NCBI RefSeq assembly: GCF_036327755.1
Contig: NZ_CP109597.1
Location: 1 to 64,000 of the forward strand
Source of the DNA: Nocardia sp. NBC_01503
GTDB lineage: Bacteria; Actinomycetota; Actinomycetes; Mycobacteriales; Mycobacteriaceae
DNA length: 64,000 nucleotides
Direction: 5' to 3'
Each line of letters begins with the position of its first letter. Position 1 is the first letter of the stretch. A program made the position numbers and the translations under genes. The notes under the pieces were generated by a model. The model worked only from the letters and a program-made list of their open reading frames with translations. It was not told the origin of the DNA and ran no database searches. Positions 43,430-51,731 of the stretch are shown here, one piece after another.

Positions 43430-44036
43430 ATCTTTTCTCCCGCAATGTGTTGGCTCACCGGACCCTGTTTGTCGGTGCCGGTGTGGCCCGGTCAGCTCTC
43501 GGCCGAATTGCCGCCGACGCCGCGAAGGAGATCGCTGAGCAAGTGCAGGACTGGTGGGATTCCTTGTAGCACCCACTCGGCTCAGGAGGTCGCCGCCGCA
43601 CTGATCACGTATCGGCTGTGCGGCGACCTCCACGGTGTTCGGAATACGATGCTCCTGCAGGTGAATTCAGGTCGTACCGCCGGATGTTCTCGCGCAGAAT
43701 CTGGTCATCTTCAGGCGGTGCGGTTGCGCACGGTCACCATGCCGGGCATCACCACCTCGGCACCATGACCACTTCGGTCACCATGCCGGGCATCACCACC
43801 TCGGCGGCGGAGCCGACTTGGTTTCCGGGATGTTGTTGCCGCTTGCCTGGCAGACGCGTGGCTGATCGATCCCAGGATCAGATGCCGGGTGAATCCCGAG
43901 TAACTGCAGTTCAAAGGGTGTATTTGAACTACGGTGAGTATTTCTGGTGCACAGATTGAACATCTACAGAATCAGACGCGCACAGTATCGTGTAGGATAT
44001 GACGTACCGCCAAGAGAAGGGAGGACGAGACCGCCA
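43430..44036. other. Region without clear gene, with 31-bp direct repeats
   Basis: Two perfect 31-bp direct repeats, 43731-43761 and 43775-43805, have a 44-base period and contain GGTCACCATGCCGGGCATCA. A 13-codon frame with its own ATG at 43999 ends in an ATGA overlap with the frame at 44037 and could be a leader peptide. Otherwise nothing is supported. Confidence 0.45.
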
Positions 44037-44457
44037 ATGACATCGCACCGGTCCGCATCGTCCACCGTGCGCCCTCCGCTGACTACCAGCGGACGGCGCA
44101 CACATGGGCAGCTGCTCGACCGGGTGGATCTCCGCGGAGTGCATCCGAACACCCCGCGATCCACGAAAGAGGCCGCCTTGATGGCGGACCTCTCCGTTCT
44201 CAATTGGGACCACACCCGCCCGGTGCCGGAATTTCAGCACCTGCCCCATGCGCTTCGGCGCATGTTGTCGGTGCGCACCATGCGCGCGGTGCAGAGTCCC
44301 TCGATCGATGGCGGGGCTTCTACCCCCGCCGCCGATCGGACACCGAGTCCGATCCAGTGGACATCGGTGGAGAAACTCCGGGGCCACGTTTCTGAAGCAA
44401 GGAGTATCGGACTCCCTGTGACGTGGATCTTCCCCCGGGCGAGGAAGGAAGACAGCA
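44037..44457 (+). pseudogene. Possible broken gene upstream of membrane protein
   Basis: ATG at 44037 has GGAGG 13 bases upstream. The frame reads sensibly (VHPNTPRSTKEAALMADLSV, HALRRMLSVRTMRAVQS) but continues without a stop far into the next gene, which is in another frame and clearly coding. A frameshift near its 3' end is the simplest explanation. No family recognised. Confidence 0.35.
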
Positions 44458-45063
44458 ATGTCGACCAACCCGTCATCCTGGGCATCAGAGCCCGATCCGG
44501 CCGAGAGTCCGGACTCCGACGAGCAGGCCGCAGCGTCCGGCCACACCCCGGAACCATCGGGGAACTCTTCCGACGAAGCACCGGCCCCGCCGGAGCAGAC
44601 ATCGAGACGCGAACCCGAGCTTCTCAACGACTGGACACATATCCAGATCGAGCAGGTCGAAGGAACCTCTGCACACGAGGAGAATTTGCCGGCCACGGTG
44701 CCGGACACCTCGGTGGAGAATTCCACCCCGCCGCCGGTACCGCCGGATCCGATCACGGGCAGCATCGAGGGAATGCACTTCCCCCCGGGGCGCGCCTACA
44801 TCAGGATCAACGAACTCCTCGGCGGCGGCGGCGCGACCTTCAAGATCTTCAAGGGCACCGAGCTCACCATCGGTGGTCATGGAATTGGATTGGCGCTTCT
44901 GCTCATCGCCTTCGGGCCCGTAGCAGTGATTGTCGTCGGCACGTACGCCGGTTTGCCAGTGTTGTTGATCGTGTTGCTGGCAGTCCTGGTCTTGATTGGG
45001 GTCGTCGGAGTCACGGTCATGATTGTGAAGTTGCTCGGTAACTCCAGCCGGGATCAACCCTAA
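44458..45063 (+). CDS. Membrane protein with acidic soluble N-terminus, 201 aa
   Basis: ATG at 44458 after GAGGAAGG. Residues 1-105 are acidic and P/S-rich. A short basic stretch (IRINELLGGGGATFKIFKG) precedes two helices (IGLALLLIAFGPVAVIVVG and VLLIVLLAVLVLIGVVGV). Same overall plan as the proteins at 3595, 46463 and 54850. Unknown role. Confidence 0.65.
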   Translation: MSTNPSSWASEPDPAESPDSDEQAAASGHTPEPSGNSSDEAPAPPEQTSRREPELLNDWTHIQIEQVEGTSAHEENLPATVPDTSVENSTPPPVPPDPITGSIEGMHFPPGRAYIRINELLGGGGATFKIFKGTELTIGGHGIGLALLLIAFGPVAVIVVGTYAGLPVLLIVLLAVLVLIGVVGVTVMIVKLLGNSSRDQP

Positions 45064-45110
45064 TCGGGGCGAGTCCGGACGGGAGATAGACAACTCAATG
45101 AATAGGCCAC

Positions 45111-45143
45111 CGAGCCGGGGGTTCCTTTACAACCCCCGGCTCG
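45111..45143. terminator. Hairpin upstream of the 84-aa gene
   Basis: CGAGCCGGGGGTT (45111-45123) pairs perfectly with 45131-45143. It ends the membrane-protein gene at 44458 or lies in the leader of the gene at 45174. Confidence 0.65.
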
Positions 45144-45173
45144 GACCTATTTCCCATAGTAAGGAGGTTCGAC

Positions 45174-45428
45174 ATGGGTGTGAAGGGAGCAACAGCGGGC
45201 AGGACATCGATCACGACCAAGCCCACGGTCGAGAAGCTGGTCGAAGACATGGCCGAGAAGACGCACATCACCAAGAGCGACTTGTTCAACATCGGCATCG
45301 ACATCCTGCATTTCGTGTGGACGGTGCTCGCCAAGGGCGGCGTCATCGGAGTGAAACTCCCCGGCGACGACGAGTTCAAGCCGGTCCAGATCTACATCCC
45401 CGGCATGACCCAACCGTTCACGACCTGA
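45174..45428 (+). CDS. Small DNA-binding-like protein, 84 aa
   Basis: AAGGAGG seven bases before ATG. ITTKPTVEKLVEDMAEKTHI then TKSDLFNIGIDILHFVW looks like a ribbon-helix-helix core (strand, helix, helix), followed by a C-terminal extension ending MTQPFTT. Probably a transcriptional or partition-type regulator. It is flanked by hairpins on both sides, so it is expressed on its own. Confidence 0.6.
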   Translation: MGVKGATAGRTSITTKPTVEKLVEDMAEKTHITKSDLFNIGIDILHFVWTVLAKGGVIGVKLPGDDEFKPVQIYIPGMTQPFTT

Positions 45429-45448
45429 TAGCCCTACGGCATCATCCT

Positions 45449-45480
45449 CAGCGCTCGCCGACAGAAGTCGGCGGGCGCTG
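45449..45480 (+). terminator. Hairpin after the 84-aa gene
   Basis: CAGCGCTCGCCGAC pairs with GTCGGCGGGCGCTG around a 4-base loop (one wobble), followed by TTG. Typical position for a terminator. Confidence 0.6.
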
Positions 45481-45634
45481 TTGCGCTCGGGGTATGACGC
45501 CCATCCGAGATGTTCGGAAAACGATCGGTTCTCAACACTGATGCAGTAGGCACGCCGAAGCCATATGGGCGGCGAGAGCCGTACCGTCTGGCGCGGTCTC
45601 GTGACCAGCAAGGATTCCGGTTTCGCGCACGAAA

Positions 45635-46270
45635 ATGAGGCGAATCCGGAAGGTGTCGAAAAACGTGTTGCAAAGTCGGAGTGTCCAACAATTCGCGTCG
45701 GCCCTGATTCACGCACTCGAACAGGCGGGCTGCGCGAAGATCTTCACCGACATGAAGTCCGGCAAGGACACCGAACGCGAAGAGCTCTGGAAGTGCCTGG
45801 AGTACGTGCGCGCCGGTGACACCTTGGTGGTGCCTTCACTCGATCGACTCGGGCGCTCACTGCAGGACCTGATCTCGATCGTGGCCGGACTCCGCAAGCG
45901 CGGCATCGGATTCCGCTCCCTATACGAGGCCATCGATACCACCACCCCCGGCGGACGCCTGGTGTTCCATGTCTTCGCCGCGCTGGCCGAGTTCATCCGC
46001 GAATTGATCGTGCAGGGCACCAACGAGGGCCTGGCCGCCGCACGCGCCCGCGGGCAGCGCCTCGGACGCCCGCCCACCATGACCGAGGAGCAGATCCGCC
46101 AAGCCCGTGCCATCCTCACCCGCCCCGAGGAGACCGTGTCCTCGGTCGCCCGACTGCTGGGAGTTTCCCGATCCACCATCTACAAATATGTACCCGAACT
46201 CAGCGAGAGTCAGAGTCAACTCACTCTCAAGAAACATGCAGGTCAGAGCTATGAAGAGCCCATCTCCTGA
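45635..46270 (+). pseudogene. Serine recombinase (resolvase) with damaged N-terminus
   Basis: From residue ~30 on, the protein is a clear Tn3-type resolvase: AGDTLVVPSLDRLGRSLQDL, YEAIDTTTPGGRLVFHVFAA, AEFIRELIVQGTNEGLAAAR and a C-terminal HTH (VSSVARLLGVSRSTIYKYV). The catalytic YxRVS segment is missing from this frame. A KVGVS string lies in a neighbouring frame just before the homology starts, indicating a frameshift. Probably inactive. No transposon ends or transposase are seen nearby. Confidence 0.65.
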
Positions 46271-46462
46271 TTGCGTGACACAAATCACACGTCACGGCGT
46301 TTTGCCAGGTCGTCACACTCCTACCCCTCTGAACTGCGGAGACGCCGGATCAAGTAATGCATAACGCCGCTCTTCTATTACGTGCGATTCGATGCCAGGT
46401 GCTAGCCTCCAGGAAATTGGGTCCTAGCCCTGGTGCTGCTGCATCAGGGCTTTCTGGTTTTT

Positions 46463-47101
46463 ATGTCTGATTCCAATACCGGGACGCCGTCGCCCCGCAG
46501 ATGGCGACGTCGTGGACGCCGTGGCCATGGAGCAGTTCCTCCGCCTGCCGCGTCCGGTACACCTCCCACTCGGGAGACACCTCCACCTGCCCGGATCGTC
46601 AGGCATGCCATACCGCCGCGAGCAGCGCGCCAGCGCCATGTCGTCCTGCGGAATGCCCCCGAACCGCAGGGTGACATGTCCGCGATAACGCCGCGGATCA
46701 GCCAGACGCCGGACAGTGTGATCGATCTGGTCGATCGCCAGCTGACGCGCGCAACCAATCGTGGTACCCACAACTACTACAAGGGACTGCTCGACTACGT
46801 CATGAACACGCTCAAGGTCGTGCAGTCGACCTTGATCCTGCTGATCATCGCGGGCGCGGCGGCCTTCGTCATCTTCGCCGCGGGCATCGCCGCCGCCGTC
46901 TACCTCGCCGGTATGCCGTTGCATGTAGCGGTGGGCGTGGGGGTTTTGGGTGGCAGCGCAAGCACCGTGTTCGGGTCGATCACGGTCGGCCGTTGGGCAC
47001 TGAAGGCACTGCGCCACTTCAAATCCGTCACCGATCGCAACGAGAAGAGCTTCCCCGATGATCCGCCGAGTCCGGCACCCGAGGAAACCCCTGCGCCGTA
47101 A
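46463..47101 (+). CDS. Membrane protein related to the one at 54850, 212 aa
   Basis: Start at 46463 (MSDSNTGTPSPRR). Basic, proline-rich first 80 residues, then helix-forming YKGLLDYVMNTLKVVQSTLI. Two hydrophobic segments follow (ILLIIAGAAAFVIFAAGI and HVAVGVGVLGGSASTVFGS). The last part parallels residues 65-150 of the protein at 54850. Its 3' end overlaps a convergent membrane gene (47028) by 74 bases, the same arrangement as at 55277. Confidence 0.65.
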   Translation: MSDSNTGTPSPRRWRRRGRRGHGAVPPPAASGTPPTRETPPPARIVRHAIPPRAARQRHVVLRNAPEPQGDMSAITPRISQTPDSVIDLVDRQLTRATNRGTHNYYKGLLDYVMNTLKVVQSTLILLIIAGAAAFVIFAAGIAAAVYLAGMPLHVAVGVGVLGGSASTVFGSITVGRWALKALRHFKSVTDRNEKSFPDDPPSPAPEETPAP

Positions 47102-47324
47102 AGGCATTGCTCTGCCTCATGGCTACACCGGACAGCACGGTCGTAGCCAAAACCGTTGCGACGACGGAGAACTCGGCGCCGACAGTACCGCGCCCGAAGG
47201 CGAGTGCCCCGATCACCGCACCCAGCAGCATCCCGATCCCCGCGCTCGCGACACTCGCGACGACGCGCCACGCCATCGGATGAAGCACCAGGTGCGCGTC
47301 TGAACTCCGCATCCTCAGCACCAT
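47028..47324 (-). CDS. Small membrane protein, convergent-overlap family, 98 aa
   Basis: ATG at 47324. Two helices: WRVVASVASAGIGMLLGAVI and FSVVATVLATTVLSGVA. Homologous to the protein at 55277 (WVVGLAAAGIGLFLAAGIGA). In both cases the 3' end overlaps that of a plus-strand two-helix membrane protein. Codon use is consistent with coding. Function unknown. Confidence 0.6.
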   Translation of the reverse strand: MVLRMRSSDAHLVLHPMAWRVVASVASAGIGMLLGAVIGALAFGRGTVGAEFSVVATVLATTVLSGVAMRQSNAFTAQGFPRVPDSADHRGSSSRCDR

Positions 47325-47330
47325 ACGCGG

Positions 47331-47612
47331 TCACACCTTGGTGTTGGGTCCCCAAAATTCCCCAGTCCTGAACAAGGACTGCACGTCGCCCGTGCCGCCC
47401 TCGAATGCGCGATTTCGCGTCAGGAAACAGGTGCGCGACCGAGCCCTCATGTCGCCCGTCATCGGTTTCGCCGCGAAGGACACCGCGATGACGACGAAAA
47501 GCGCGTCTATCCAGGTAGATCCGCCGTCCGGTCCTCGTTTCCGCTGGACCCCGGCGCGACGCTGCGCCCATGAGCGGCTTTCGATAACCAGGAGCGCATC
47601 GGCGGTAAACAA
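47331..47612 (-). CDS. Possible small protein upstream of the convergent membrane gene
   Basis: A frame ending seven bases before the ATG at 47324. It has one hydrophobic stretch (WIDALFVVIAVSFAAKPM) and a charged tail. Only a TTG start at 47612 or internal ATGs are available and no ribosome binding site is evident. Low support. Confidence 0.3.
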   Translation of the reverse strand: MFTADALLVIESRSWAQRRAGVQRKRGPDGGSTWIDALFVVIAVSFAAKPMTGDMRARSRTCFLTRNRAFEGGTGDVQSLFRTGEFWGPNTKV

Positions 47613-47840
47613 ACGAATATCCCCAGTTCAGGGCACACATGTAGAACTACATGCTCTTTACATGTAAGACCGTTCCGGCGCGGAGTGCATGTGCATTTCG
47701 GTGATACATCTGCACATTCGCGCGAAAAATACTGTGCTGCAGGGTATTTCGAGTCTCGCGTCGGCAGACGACTGTCGGTCTCCCTCCCTACCCTGGATGC
47801 GCAAGTGCGCGAAATGCGCTGATGGAAGGGGATTCCAGGA
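47613..47840. other. AT-richer promoter region
   Basis: Lower GC, with several ACAT/TGCA tracts near 47640-47710. Lies between minus-strand frames and the lipoprotein gene at 47841, so it probably holds that gene's promoter. No gene seen. Confidence 0.35.
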
Positions 47841-48335
47841 ATGACCACACGCCGTGCAGGTCTCATCCGAACGCTGGCCGCCATTGGCATGGTCGGCGCT
47901 TCGATGCTCTCCGTAGCGGGATGCGCGACCGATTCGCCGAAGGAGCAGATCGATCGCGAACACAAGGCGGCCAGCGTGCCGGTGTTCAAGCTACACATGG
48001 AGCACGACCTCTGGTCTCGGACGAACAGCGACCACGTTGGTGACTCCGGCAGGAAGGTCGACAAACCGAAGAGCCTGACCGACGATCCGGCGACAGGCAT
48101 GGCGACCATTGAGCTGACCGGGCCGCAGATGGTGGACTACCTCCAGATCCTGGACTACAACGCGCACGGCGGCATGAGCGCCCACGACCCGTCCCTCGCG
48201 GGCAGCGTCTACGACGCGGTCGCTCCCGTCGTGGACAAGCTCCAAACGCCGCCCGCGCCGGATGCCCCCGCGCCCGAGGTCACCGTCAGCGCGGCGGTCA
48301 AATCGTCCGCGCCGACGACCGCGGCGGCGAAGTAG
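47841..48335 (+). CDS. Lipoprotein, 164 aa
   Basis: GGAAGGGG and CAGGA precede ATG. Basic start MTTRRAG, hydrophobic core and lipobox LSVAGC (Cys28). The mature part is charged with TGMATIELTGPQMVDYLQIL and ends in an A/P/T-rich tail. It would be anchored outside the cell membrane. No family recognised. A membrane protein follows after 15 bases, likely in the same operon. Confidence 0.7.
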   Translation: MTTRRAGLIRTLAAIGMVGASMLSVAGCATDSPKEQIDREHKAASVPVFKLHMEHDLWSRTNSDHVGDSGRKVDKPKSLTDDPATGMATIELTGPQMVDYLQILDYNAHGGMSAHDPSLAGSVYDAVAPVVDKLQTPPAPDAPAPEVTVSAAVKSSAPTTAAAK

Positions 48336-48350
48336 CCGAGGGCGGACTTC

Positions 48351-48620
48351 ATGGTCATTCTGTTTTGGGCGAGAGCGGTTCTGTGGTTCCCCAGCGTGAT
48401 CGCGGTGCTCGTGTCGCGCTGGTTCCGCCGCTCCTCGTCGGTCTTGCGCTTTGCGTTTCCGGTGTGCGCGATCGGCTCGGTACTTCTGGCGGTCGCCTCC
48501 CCCGTCATCAGCACCGACTCCATGCCGATGCAGTTCTTCTCCGGCACCGCGCTCATCGGGTTGGCGGTGTTGTGCGCCGCCGCGTCCATCCTGCTGTGGC
48601 GGACACAGCGGACCGAGTAA
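48351..48620 (+). CDS. Three-helix membrane protein, 89 aa
   Basis: ATG at 48351. Hydrophobic segments FWARAVLWFPSVIAVLVS, FAFPVCAIGSVLLAVASPV and ALIGLAVLCAAASILLW with positive loops. It likely works with the lipoprotein encoded 15 bases upstream; both are unknown. Confidence 0.65.
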   Translation: MVILFWARAVLWFPSVIAVLVSRWFRRSSSVLRFAFPVCAIGSVLLAVASPVISTDSMPMQFFSGTALIGLAVLCAAASILLWRTQRTE

Positions 48621-48881
48621 TCACTTTGGCCTTCACTGCAGGTCAACACCACATACATGCATACATACATACATGTGAATTGTTGGCGACTTCGGGCCGC
48701 GCATGAAGACTGCCGCCCGATCGACAAGGTGAGGTGGACAAACTTTGTCCACCTACTCAGTTCGAGTACTGATCGACCCCCATATGGTGCGTAGCCGCCG
48801 CACGCCATAGCCCACCACCGACACCCGAGCACCACGCAGACCAGGATCATTTGGATTTTCGGCGATTACTACCGGGACCCC
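48621..48881. other. Intergenic region with ACAT tetranucleotide repeat
   Basis: ACATACATGC then ATACATACATACATGT at 48651-48676 is a short, slightly imperfect 4-base repeat. The rest shows nothing. Confidence 0.6.
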
Positions 48882-49028
48882 GTGGTGCACGCCGAAGTGA
48901 AGAACGCCGAACTCGCCCTCGTGATGCCGACCGGCGAAGCCGAGCTGGACGAGTCCGCCGCGCCGGGCGCCGACGAAGTCATTGCGCTGCTCACCGGGAT
49001 CGACCGGAAATACCGTTCCGGCCAGTGA
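48882..49028 (+). pseudogene. Gene remnant, C-terminal end
   Basis: A 48-codon frame with strongly coding-like composition (HAEVKNAELALVMPTGEAEL, then DEVIALLTGIDRKYRSGQ) that lacks a plausible start or ribosome binding site. Likely the end of a lost larger gene. Family not recognised. Confidence 0.4.
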
Positions 49029-49601
49029 TTCGAGCTCATCCGGGTCAAAAACCGGGTGCCAGGATCCACGCTAAAGCTCGAACCGCATCGCCACAACACA
49101 TATGGCTGGACCAGCAGCGATGGCGTTGTAATCGCTTCGGGCGCCGCGGGGGATGAGCGCCCGGTACCGAAGGTCAGCGTGTAGGAGTCCGGGGTTCCCA
49201 CTAGGTCCGCAGAGAGACAGGCACGCCGGGCGATCGAGCCACATCTGGGGGCGCAGTTAAGGCCTACGGACTTGCCTTCGGGATCCTTTGCAGCAGTGCG
49301 AGGCCCGGGGTTCGGCTGATGCGAGCCCCATCCCGCACCGCCCCCGAGCTGGGGATCTGCCAGCGATGGCATCGGAATGGGATCGCGATGCCAACCAGAT
49401 CCCATCGGGATGGCATCGCAGATGTCACCAGCTTGTGACCCGTTATCTGTCAACTTAACCCCCATCACGGGGGTATTGTCGCGGGGCGATGCGCACACGA
49501 TTACACGATTAGTCGTTGTAACCCGGGTCACAACATGGGTGTCCCGCCGGAAGTTGCGCCGAAGTCTCGGCGTTACCGTATGTGCGTCCTACAAAGGAAA
49601 A
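49029..49601. other. Non-coding region with inverted repeat cluster
   Basis: GGCATCG at 49368-49374, GCGATGCC at 49385-49392 and GGCATCGC at 49412-49419 form overlapping inverted repeats around two GATGGGATC-like boxes. They could be operators. No gene is supported in this stretch. Confidence 0.45.
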
Positions 49602-49638
49602 GCGCCCGGATCGTCGGGATTCCCAACGATCCGAGCGC
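49602..49638 (-). terminator. Intrinsic terminator of the 76-aa gene
   Basis: On the minus strand GCGCTCGGATCGT pairs with ACGATCCGGGCGC and is followed by TTTT (49601-49598). Located right after the stop of the gene at 49646. Confidence 0.8.
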
Positions 49639-49645
49639 CTGCTGG

Positions 49646-49876
49646 TCACCCGCGCGAACGGCCTACGAAACCATTGATCGCGCGAAGTGCCACCGCCGAC
49701 AGCCTGGCCACTTCGGCCAGGCTGTCGCTGTTGGACAGGTAGAGAACCCCTGCCACGAGATCGAATCCCGAAGCGATAACCGGACACCAGTGGTCAACTG
49801 CCGCCCTGACTCGTTCCAAACCCGAAGGCCTGTCCCGAGTCTCGGGATCCGACTGCTCAGACGGATCGGAATCCAC
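49646..49876 (-). CDS. Small amphipathic protein, 76 aa
   Basis: GTG at 49876 after AGGAAAGGGG. Acidic N-terminus (DSDPSEQSDPETRDRPSG), then moderately hydrophobic segments VIASGFDLVAGVLYLSNS and EVARLSAVALRAINGFVG. Own terminator downstream. Unknown function. Confidence 0.55.
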   Translation of the reverse strand: MDSDPSEQSDPETRDRPSGLERVRAAVDHWCPVIASGFDLVAGVLYLSNSDSLAEVARLSAVALRAINGFVGRSRG

Positions 49877-50478
49877 CTGGGCCCCTTTCCTACGATGGCC
49901 ACCGCCGGGTGCGGCGGCCAGGCCTGGGGCCCCTCGTGAAAGAGGCTGTGTAGGTCAGGGACTCGGCAAAAAATCGAACGCACGCGCGAGTCGAATCCAA
50001 GGCGACAGTCTAGACCCGACTCCCCGACGGATAACTACCGATCCGCCACGAGGGTTCCCATTGCCGCTCCGTCTCCGATTTGCGCGGGCGCGGAACCCTG
50101 CCGAATCGAAATCCCTTCTCGGCAGCACCAATACGGGCACCGATAGGGCAGGACTATTGGATCAAAACTTTTCCGGCGTTTCGACCTGACACACCGACGC
50201 GCCTACCACCAAACTGCCCGGTCTCGTGTTATCACCCCCAAGCCTGGGAACAGGCAAATCGGTCGAAAAGCCCAGGCGCGGAGGCGGACTGGCAGCTCTA
50301 TCAGGGCACCGCGAATCGGACCACCGCAGGGTTAGTCCGCCGACATCACCGAGACGGCCCTGCCCCCTTGTGTGACGCAGTCGCGAAACCTCTTGGGAGA
50401 AATAGGGCGTGTCGAACATTTCGCGCTTTCGTGTCGCCCCGGCCCCGGCTGGCGAGGCACACCGGGGTCGTGACAGCA
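49877..50478. other. About 600 bases without supported gene
   Basis: Frames on both strands lack ribosome binding sites and coherent codon use. It probably contains the promoter of the 76-aa gene near its left end. Confidence 0.4.
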
Positions 50479-50510
50479 GTCCGCCCGGCCGAGGAGTCGA
50501 CCGGGCGGAC
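50479..50510 (-). terminator. Hairpin after the 322-aa regulator gene
   Basis: GTCCGCCCGG (50479-50488) pairs with CCGGGCGGAC (50501-50510). It lies 25 bases past the stop codon of the gene at 50535. Confidence 0.65.
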
Positions 50511-50534
50511 ACAGCATTTGGTATGTCGGCGGCG

Positions 50535-51503
50535 CTACACCTCGTCCGGGAGTTTGGGCGGCACATCGCCGGAACCCAGGAGTCTGCGTTGTAGAGATTC
50601 TGGCATCCGCGGAATCTCGGTACGGGAGGCGACGACCGGGTCGGGCCGCGGTGGCTCGGGCATCGCCTCGTCCAGATCCACCAACCCCGGCACCTCGACA
50701 TCACTGTCAGCGTCGGCGAGATCGAGGTCCCTCCTGGGTCGGTCCGCGGCGTGGGTGTGTGAGTCGTCGTCGAGGTCGGTGTCGAAGATGCGTCCGTTCA
50801 CGCGGCGGGTGATGCGGCTGCCGACCGGCCCCTTCTGGGCTTCACGGGCCTCGACGATGCCGCGGGCGTGCTCGGCGTCGTCGCGATGAGGGTGCAGCGA
50901 GGTGTGCACAATGTTCCCGAGTTCGTCCGCGGCGACCAGGATGTACTCGGCGACCGGGGCGTCCACGCGGGCTTTGCGGGCACGTTGGTCGAGCGCGCCG
51001 CCTGGGATGCAGCCGAGCCGGTCGGCTATTTCGGCGTAGGAGCGGGACAAGCCGAGCTCGACCAGGCGGTCGCAGATCTCGAACTCCGGCGCGGGCAGCC
51101 TGGCCACCAGCTCGGCCATGCCGGTGGGTTCGGTCCGGTTGCGCCGCAACCAGTTCCGGGGCGGCGTGGAGGCTTCCCAGATGGTGCGCAGCAGCTCTTC
51201 GGCTTCTTCGTCCCAGTAGGGCAGCTCCGCCGCCGCATGCTTGCCGCGCGCGATGGTGTCCCAGTCGTAGCCCGGATCCGCTTCGATCGCCTCGCGCAGC
51301 CGATCACATGCTTTGCCGCGGCCCCCGTTCTCGATCAGCATGCTCGCCCGGTCCCGGGTGGCCTTCTCGGTGCGGCCCAGACTCCGGGCGATGTCCCGCC
51401 ACGGTCTGCCCTGCACAAGCCCTGTGATCAAGGTCCGGTAGTGGTACGCCGTCCACCGCGCCCCCTGCCGTGACCACGGGTTTCCGTCGTCGATATCCGT
51501 CAC
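50535..51503 (-). CDS. Two-HTH DNA-binding protein, 322 aa
   Basis: GTG at 51503 five bases after GGAGGA. Residues ~30-60: GLVQGRPWRDIARSLGRTEK, an HTH. Residues ~145-175: LGLSRSYAEIADRLGCIPGG, a second one. The C-terminal 100 residues are acidic, D/P/R-rich and probably disordered. Likely a transcription regulator or DNA-organising protein. It lies downstream of the gene at 51732 on the same strand. Confidence 0.6.
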   Translation of the reverse strand: MTDIDDGNPWSRQGARWTAYHYRTLITGLVQGRPWRDIARSLGRTEKATRDRASMLIENGGRGKACDRLREAIEADPGYDWDTIARGKHAAAELPYWDEEAEELLRTIWEASTPPRNWLRRNRTEPTGMAELVARLPAPEFEICDRLVELGLSRSYAEIADRLGCIPGGALDQRARKARVDAPVAEYILVAADELGNIVHTSLHPHRDDAEHARGIVEAREAQKGPVGSRITRRVNGRIFDTDLDDDSHTHAADRPRRDLDLADADSDVEVPGLVDLDEAMPEPPRPDPVVASRTEIPRMPESLQRRLLGSGDVPPKLPDEV

Positions 51504-51731
51504 GATGTTCCTCCCTGCTCGCCAACTTTCCGCGCCCCCTGCGGCGCGCTGTTCCGCCAGCATCGCACCGGCCCCCGACACAATCAGACGATCGCCATGG
51601 ACTCGAAAACTGTTGTTGCACTTGTAATTCCAAACGCCTCCGACAGTTCCGGCCATCGGATTGGGTGCCGGGGGAATCGACCGATTCCAAGCGGGTGGTT
51701 CGACGATTTCGAAACAACGGGTGGGAACGGA

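Noticed and set aside
43731..43805. CRISPR array
   Set aside because: Only two repeats with a 13-base gap; no cas genes anywhere in the window.
48651..48676. ACAT repeat as a phase-variation tract
   Set aside because: Short, imperfect and not within or just before a recognisable gene, so no evidence of a switch.
48869..49531. 220-codon minus-strand frame
   Set aside because: Lies opposite a coding-like plus-strand remnant; S/P/R-rich without motif.
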